Below are positions 5,950-10,270 of a stretch of DNA of 10,270 nt, in pieces. This DNA comes from JAMOAW01 sp039908535. GTDB taxonomy: Bacteria; Pseudomonadota; Magnetococcia; Magnetococcales; JADFZT01. Where the stretch lies: contig JAMOAW010000090.1 in the NCBI GenBank assembly GCA_039908535.1, positions 1 through 10,270 on the forward strand, in the 5' to 3' direction. The notes below the pieces were generated by a model, which was not told the origin of the DNA, made no database searches, and saw only the letters and a program-made list of their open reading frames with translations. Within the stretch, counting starts at the first letter, position 1, and the number at the start of each line of letters is the position of its first letter. The position numbers and the translations under genes were made by a program.

Positions 5950-8900
5950 ATGAGCATAATCCATCCCAAATACAAGCGACTCGCACCAAGAAGGAGTTAT
6001 CTGGCGGATGAGGTGGTCCTGATCCAGGCATGGAAAAAGTCCCAACGTAGTATTCGAAAAAACAACTGGTTTGCAGATCTGTTGGAATTGGATCAATCGG
6101 CTATCCTGCTTGAAGAACGCATTGACAGTTGGCGTAAACAAATCATTAACGGTACGGCAAACCCCACCCCAATGCGTCTCGTTCCCGCCCCGAAAACGCA
6201 CCGTTGGGGATTTAAAAACGGACATTGGCAAGATGTGGAAAAAGATAAAGAAGGAAAAAACAAATCTATCCACCTGCGCCCATTGGCCCATATAGGCATC
6301 CGAGAACAAACCATGGCCACCGCTGCCATGCTATGTTTGGCCGATTGCATCGAAACAGCGCAAGGGAATACATCAGTTACTAATTATTTTCAGGCTCGGC
6401 ATCAAGGTATCCACAGCTACGGCAACCGTCTCTTTTGCACTTTCGACGAAGAAACCCTCGGCAAAAACAACCGTCCTTTGGCCAGTTTTCATTGGGGAAA
6501 TTCCGAGATATACAGTCGATATTTCGAGGACTACCGCCGTTTTCAATCGCGCCCCCACTATATCGCCGAAAACATCCAAAACCAAATGAATGAACACGAA
6601 GAGATCTTCATTATCAAGCTGGATATCTCCGCCTTCTATGACCGGATCCATCGACCAACGCTCATAGCTCGGTTACAGAATGAATATAAAAATTTTAGGA
6701 AAAGCTATTCATTCACAAAAAGTACTCGCCAGTTTTGGGATCATTTAGAGCAGATCATGGCTTGGTCCTGGAATAGCAATGATAATGAGCTAAAACAACA
6801 AAAGGATGAATTCCTTCCCGAAGGACTCCCTCAAGGCTTGCTGGCCAGCGGCTTTTTTGCCAATGCTTACATGCTGGAATTTGACCGGTATATCAGCCGC
6901 TTTTTGGAGCAACCTCTGAGCTTAAAAGATGAGCATCAAACCAACAAGGAGGCTGGAATCAATTTACACGATATCACCCTGCATGATTATTGTCGTTATG
7001 TGGACGACATTCGCCTAGTCGTCAGTCTGAAACGAAAATGTGCAATTACTGAAAAAAAGATGGAAGATGAGTTGCCAAAGCGCATCACAGACTGGATGAA
7101 TAATTGTTTGAAGGATGCCGCCAACCCACAAGAAAAAGAAAACTCCAACCAATTTCTCTTAGAAATTAATGAAAATAAAACCGAAGTTACTCCCTTCCGC
7201 CTTGTAGCGGGTCAAACTGGAACCGCTGCCCGGATGGCATGGATTCAAAAAAATATGAGTGGCCCAGCAGATATGGATACTCTTCGCGAATCCACCTTTA
7301 GTTTGGATGCCTTATTGACCGAAGCGGATTATTTCGACTGCTGTACCGACCCAACTGAACAAGTCACCCATCCTTTAGCCAAAATCACTCACCAAAAATC
7401 CGATGTGCGTGATGACACACTAAAACGTTTTGCCGCATTAAGACTGAAAAATACCCTCCGGCGTCGACGAAGCATGACCGACCTAAACGTTAAACTGGAA
7501 ACTGGCATCAGCGCAGGAGATGCCATCGACCATGAATTAGAAATGTACGCCCGCAAACTGGTTCGCGCTTGGTCTCATGACCCCTCCCTCACGCTCGTAT
7601 TGCGCTTGGCTATGGATCTTTTTCCTAGTCCAGACCTTCTTCGCCCCGTATTAGACTCTCTCGGCACCTTGATCAAAACATCGCGAAGAAAAAATGCCAA
7701 AGTAAGCTCTTTGATTGCTTGGTACATCATTGCCGATCTGCTCCGGGCTGGAGCGGTAGAAACCGGACTCCATGCACGTGATGGGGAACTACCCGATACC
7801 GCTGATTTAACCGCATATCAAGCCATGCTATTGGAATTTGCCAAACGACATGTGCTTAAAAATAGAAATGCGCCCTGGTATGCCCAGCAACAAGCCCTGC
7901 TACTATTGGTCTCTCTTGATCCCTGTCCAACAATGATACCACCCAATCCATCCGCAGAAATTGATCACTATAAAACCCTATTAAAAGCTGCCTTATATAA
8001 TTCCGAACAAACACTGACAGATGAAATTCTCATCACACACATGGTCTTTCAACAACTTCAAAAAAATAAAAGCCGTTTTGCTGTCTGGTTTTTAGATTCC
8101 TTGAGGAATCTTGATCCATCAAAGCGCATTGAACACTTGCACACCGTCAGTTTTAACAACCCAGATCTCATGCAAGCCGTGCTACAAGAAATGGAACACC
8201 GTAATCTAAATTGGATCGACATTAGCCACGACTATCTAAAAATTCCACAAGGAATTCGACAGGTATCCAGCGAGTTGAACGACTCCAATAATACCTACTT
8301 ACCTCTATGGAACATCATCACCCGCACTGACAATCCATTTCAACACGAGATTCCTTGGCTACGACTGGCGAAAGCACTGATCAAAATGCTCCATCCGTAC
8401 CAGTATGACTTGAATTTGATAAAAAAGGTTTCTATACGCAATATTCGTATCAAAGTTCATAATTGGAACGAGTTGGGCAAGCCCGAATTTCCTGAAAACA
8501 GTATAACGGTCACTCTAGACATAGACAATGACAGATCTAAGGATCCTAGGCTGGCCAAGCCAAACTGGTGTGAAAACAAATGGATGCGGTTCTACACTCT
8601 GGGTCGTCTGCTTCGCTCCGCCATTACTGGAGAGCAGGATTTTACCCTAACACCCTACCTCAATCGCCACGATTGGGATGGCTACAACGGTATGCGCAAC
8701 AGTTGGTATACCCGACGAATGGGCATGATACACACTCCAGAAACTCTAGGTGGGGATGCAGCCCCCTTTTCTCCCTGGGTTAGCGAACTTTTAATGTGGC
8801 TATTGCAATGGCCAGGAGCCAGAATAGAGCCAAAACTGATTGAAAAATCAGAAAAAATACAAGACATGGCAGATCTATTACACGTGATCAACGGACGTTT

Positions 8901-9864
8901 AAAAGAGCTGGAGAAACTGTATGGCCAGGCATCAAATATCCCTATATACCCCATACAGATCGAACATACCCCACACAGGAAGGGCATCTTGCGTGTGGTC
9001 CTTGCCCAAACATTGATCCCAAAACAGTTGGATTTTTCCAAACTTGATCCATGTCTGAATCACCCTACATACCGAACTATCCATCGAAACCATCTAAACA
9101 GCGTTTGTTCCCTGATCCTGACCCAATTAAAAGCACAATGCGCGACTGAAAATGATTCAATCGAAAATAAAACAACAACTTTAGCAGATTTAATAGTGTT
9201 TCCTGAACTTTCAGTTTATCCTGACGATATATGGATTCTGCAACGTCTTTCGGACACCACAAAGGCGATGATGTTCTTTGGTTTAACGCCAATTGAAAAA
9301 ATTGACAGCAAAATCATCAATACAGCCTGCTGGCTTATCCCCAACTATCGCTCGACCGGACGCTCATGGGTGGTACGCCAACAGGGCAAGAGACACCCAA
9401 CAGATGCCGAGAAAAAAATAGGTATCGTTGCTTGGCGGCCTTACCAGGTAATCATCGAATTGCCAAAAACCGAAGGTAATGAGCGAGGGTACAGAATGAC
9501 GGGAACCATTTGCTACGATGCCACAGATTTGAATTTGGCTACAGACCTGAAAAACGTGTCAGATCTCTTTATCATTTCCGCGATGAATAAGGATATCACC
9601 ACATTTGATAATATGGTGGCTGCATTGCACTTCCACATGTACCAACATGTAGTTCTTGTCAACACTGGCGAGTTTGGAGGATCAACAGTTCAAGCACCCT
9701 TTTCAGAAAAACATGAAAAGATCGTTTCCCATTTACACGGAGGAGGTCAATTGGGTGTGAGTATCTTTGACGTTAACGTTATGGATTTCGGTCCTGGGGC
9801 TAATTTTACCGAACCTCAAAGAACAAAAAAGTCACCCCCGGCAGATTTTACTAGGTTCAAATAA
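5950..9864 (+). CDS. Reverse transcriptase-nitrilase fusion, antiphage DRT type 1 (UG1)-like
   Basis: A 1304-residue single-gene system with the architecture of defence-associated reverse transcriptase type 1, which protects bacteria from phages. N-terminal part (about 1-430): a UG/Abi-type reverse transcriptase, with motif A IIKLDISAFYDRI (221-233, catalytic Asp225), motif B LPEGLPQGLLASGFF (289-303), motif C YCRYVDDIRL (347-356, Asp352-Asp353), and motif D LLEINENKTEV (403-413). Middle (about 440-1000): long, mostly helical-looking and unassigned. C-terminal part (about 1010-1285): a nitrilase-superfamily domain with Glu1086 in LIVFPELSVYP, Lys1147 in QQGKRHPTDAE and Cys1188 in TGTICYDATD, the Glu-Lys-Cys triad in the usual order. 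All key residues are present, so both domains are probably active. No transmembrane segment or signal peptide is visible; it is likely cytoplasmic. It stands alone behind its own extended -10 promoter, in AT-rich surroundings that suggest acquisition by transfer. Other nitrilase-bearing UG groups are the main alternative label. Confidence 0.92.
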   Translation: MSIIHPKYKRLAPRRSYLADEVVLIQAWKKSQRSIRKNNWFADLLELDQSAILLEERIDSWRKQIINGTANPTPMRLVPAPKTHRWGFKNGHWQDVEKDKEGKNKSIHLRPLAHIGIREQTMATAAMLCLADCIETAQGNTSVTNYFQARHQGIHSYGNRLFCTFDEETLGKNNRPLASFHWGNSEIYSRYFEDYRRFQSRPHYIAENIQNQMNEHEEIFIIKLDISAFYDRIHRPTLIARLQNEYKNFRKSYSFTKSTRQFWDHLEQIMAWSWNSNDNELKQQKDEFLPEGLPQGLLASGFFANAYMLEFDRYISRFLEQPLSLKDEHQTNKEAGINLHDITLHDYCRYVDDIRLVVSLKRKCAITEKKMEDELPKRITDWMNNCLKDAANPQEKENSNQFLLEINENKTEVTPFRLVAGQTGTAARMAWIQKNMSGPADMDTLRESTFSLDALLTEADYFDCCTDPTEQVTHPLAKITHQKSDVRDDTLKRFAALRLKNTLRRRRSMTDLNVKLETGISAGDAIDHELEMYARKLVRAWSHDPSLTLVLRLAMDLFPSPDLLRPVLDSLGTLIKTSRRKNAKVSSLIAWYIIADLLRAGAVETGLHARDGELPDTADLTAYQAMLLEFAKRHVLKNRNAPWYAQQQALLLLVSLDPCPTMIPPNPSAEIDHYKTLLKAALYNSEQTLTDEILITHMVFQQLQKNKSRFAVWFLDSLRNLDPSKRIEHLHTVSFNNPDLMQAVLQEMEHRNLNWIDISHDYLKIPQGIRQVSSELNDSNNTYLPLWNIITRTDNPFQHEIPWLRLAKALIKMLHPYQYDLNLIKKVSIRNIRIKVHNWNELGKPEFPENSITVTLDIDNDRSKDPRLAKPNWCENKWMRFYTLGRLLRSAITGEQDFTLTPYLNRHDWDGYNGMRNSWYTRRMGMIHTPETLGGDAAPFSPWVSELLMWLLQWPGARIEPKLIEKSEKIQDMADLLHVINGRLKELEKLYGQASNIPIYPIQIEHTPHRKGILRVVLAQTLIPKQLDFSKLDPCLNHPTYRTIHRNHLNSVCSLILTQLKAQCATENDSIENKTTTLADLIVFPELSVYPDDIWILQRLSDTTKAMMFFGLTPIEKIDSKIINTACWLIPNYRSTGRSWVVRQQGKRHPTDAEKKIGIVAWRPYQVIIELPKTEGNERGYRMTGTICYDATDLNLATDLKNVSDLFIISAMNKDITTFDNMVAALHFHMYQHVVLVNTGEFGGSTVQAPFSEKHEKIVSHLHGGGQLGVSIFDVNVMDFGPGANFTEPQRTKKSPPADFTRFK

Positions 9865-9899
9865 ACGAAAACCACTCGTGAATATTGAATCTATTGCAT

Positions 9900-9912
9900 A
9901 AAAATTTATCGA
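9900..9912 (+). repeat. Right copy of 13-bp direct repeat AAAAATTTATCGA
   Basis: An exact match of the copy at 5848-5860, located 36 bases after the stop of the reverse transcriptase-nitrilase gene. Flanking bases differ between the copies (a C follows on the left, an A on the right), so identity is limited to 13 bp. Confidence 0.5.
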
Positions 9913-9936
9913 ATGTTAGCTGAAAAAAATTAGAAA

Positions 9937-10010
9937 ACAGGGAATTTGTATTGGCGGAAGGTAGTCCTGTATTTGCATGATGATAAGGTTCTCTGTTAAA
10001 TTTTTCCTGT
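9937..10010. other. Imperfect inverted repeat downstream of the DRT1-like gene
   Basis: ACAGGGAATTT (9937-9947) can pair with AAATTTTTCCTGT (9998-10010) as eight pairs including one G-T, a two-base bulge, and three more pairs, enclosing about 50 bases. It is not followed by a T-run and is not a classical terminator. It could be a folded 3' untranslated region, a small RNA, or chance pairing in AT-rich sequence. No clear terminator for the upstream gene was found between 9865 and 10050. Confidence 0.25.
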
Positions 10011-10051
10011 GATCAAAAACCGAAGGGACAAAGATAAGAGAGGAGTATCCT

Positions 10052-10111
10052 ATGCAATGCCCAAATTGTAATTCTTAACGAACTAAAGTTCAAAACTTGC
10101 AAAAGGCTTGA
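10052..10111 (+). pseudogene. Decayed N-terminus of an IS1-type InsA-like protein
   Basis: An ATG with a good AGAGGAG ribosome binding site (about 10039-10045) opens the peptide MQCPNCNS and is stopped at once by TAA (10076-10078). The same frame continues RTKVQNLQKA to a TGA at 10109-10111. The start, with a CPxC zinc-finger pair, resembles the N-terminus of IS1-family InsA proteins, which typically begin MxCPxCxS...KxG. Here the second half of the finger and the helix-turn-helix are gone, so it is a remnant. A possible element end, GGTTCTCTGTT at 9987-9997, lies 65 bases upstream, close to the spacing seen between the left end and insA in IS1, but no right end is visible. The match is short, so the family call is tentative. 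Confidence 0.45.
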
Positions 10112-10171
10112 ATTTCATCCTACTTTTACTTCATCATGATGTTCTTCTTTACCCCCCCCTGGGAGACCACC

Positions 10172-10270
10172 ATGAAAGCGTTTCTGAAACAATTTGAGTC
10201 CAATATCGACTTCCACTATTCTTGCTTTGATCGAGTTGTGATTCGTGGATACATTCTCAAGCTTTTCACA
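10172..10270 (+). CDS. Start of an unidentified protein (partial, leaves the window)
   Basis: An ATG with GGGAG eight bases upstream begins 33 codons that run off the right edge, starting MKAFLKQFESNIDFHYSCF and continuing with DRVVIRGYILKLFT. I do not recognise a characterised family. The pattern of a short amphipathic start followed by CFDRVVIRGY recalls uncharacterised proteins that I believe occur in multiple copies in some proteobacterial genomes and start with a similar FDR-V-x-G motif. Its position directly behind insertion-sequence debris fits a mobile or repeated gene. No catalytic residues can be judged from this fragment, and whether the gene is intact cannot be seen. Confidence 0.55.
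   Translation, partial: MKAFLKQFESNIDFHYSCFDRVVIRGYILKLFT

Noticed and set aside
6071..6651. Alternative frames on both strands within the 5' part of the reverse transcriptase gene
   Set aside because: They overlap a continuous 1304-residue frame with clear domains, and their translations show no family features.
6829..6855. Unusual reverse transcriptase motif B (LPEGLPQGLLASGFF) as a sign of an inactive enzyme
   Set aside because: The LPQG core and the following Ser are kept, variation after it is common in UG/Abi reverse transcriptases, and motifs A and C are intact.
1..10270. CRISPR array, tRNA or rRNA genes
   Set aside because: No regularly spaced repeats, cloverleaf-like tRNA signatures or rRNA-like conserved stretches were seen on either strand.

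Overview
The window looks like a chromosomal segment of a ubiquinone-making proteobacterium that can probably also live with little or no oxygen. The basis is a compact set of ubiquinone-biosynthesis genes (ubiX, ubiU, ubiV, ubiK), including the two U32-type iron-sulfur proteins of oxygen-independent hydroxylation, next to a proteobacterial-type homoserine kinase (thrB). Genus or order cannot be fixed from this sequence.

Layout. Positions 3-116 carry the 3' end of an unidentified plus-strand gene. thrB (192-1151) lies on the minus strand and diverges from a plus-strand block: ubiX (1247-1918), ubiU (1965-2969), ubiV (2966-3892, with an ATGA overlap to ubiU), ubiK (3936-4208) and an aldehyde dehydrogenase (4246-5673). 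Tight spacing suggests one operon of five genes, closed by a perfect GC-rich hairpin terminator (5690-5717). UbiX makes the prenylated flavin used by UbiD decarboxylases. UbiU and UbiV are the [4Fe-4S] pair that hydroxylates the quinone ring without O2. UbiK is the small coiled-coil accessory factor of the Ubi machinery. The dehydrogenase has no obvious role in quinone synthesis.

The character of the DNA then changes. After an AT-rich spacer there is an extended -10 promoter and one very large gene (5950-9864, 1304 residues). It fuses an N-terminal reverse transcriptase of the UG/Abi type to a C-terminal nitrilase-superfamily (C-N hydrolase) domain. This is the architecture of the antiphage defence-associated reverse transcriptase type 1 (DRT1, UG1). 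The key active-site residues of both domains are present, so it is probably functional. A 13-bp direct repeat (5848-5860 and 9900-9912) brackets the promoter and gene.

The right end (9865-10270) holds an imperfect inverted repeat, a decayed start of an IS1-type insA gene, and the first 33 codons of an unidentified gene that leaves the window. Together, the defence gene, insertion-sequence debris and AT-rich flanks mark an accessory island joined to an ordinary housekeeping operon.
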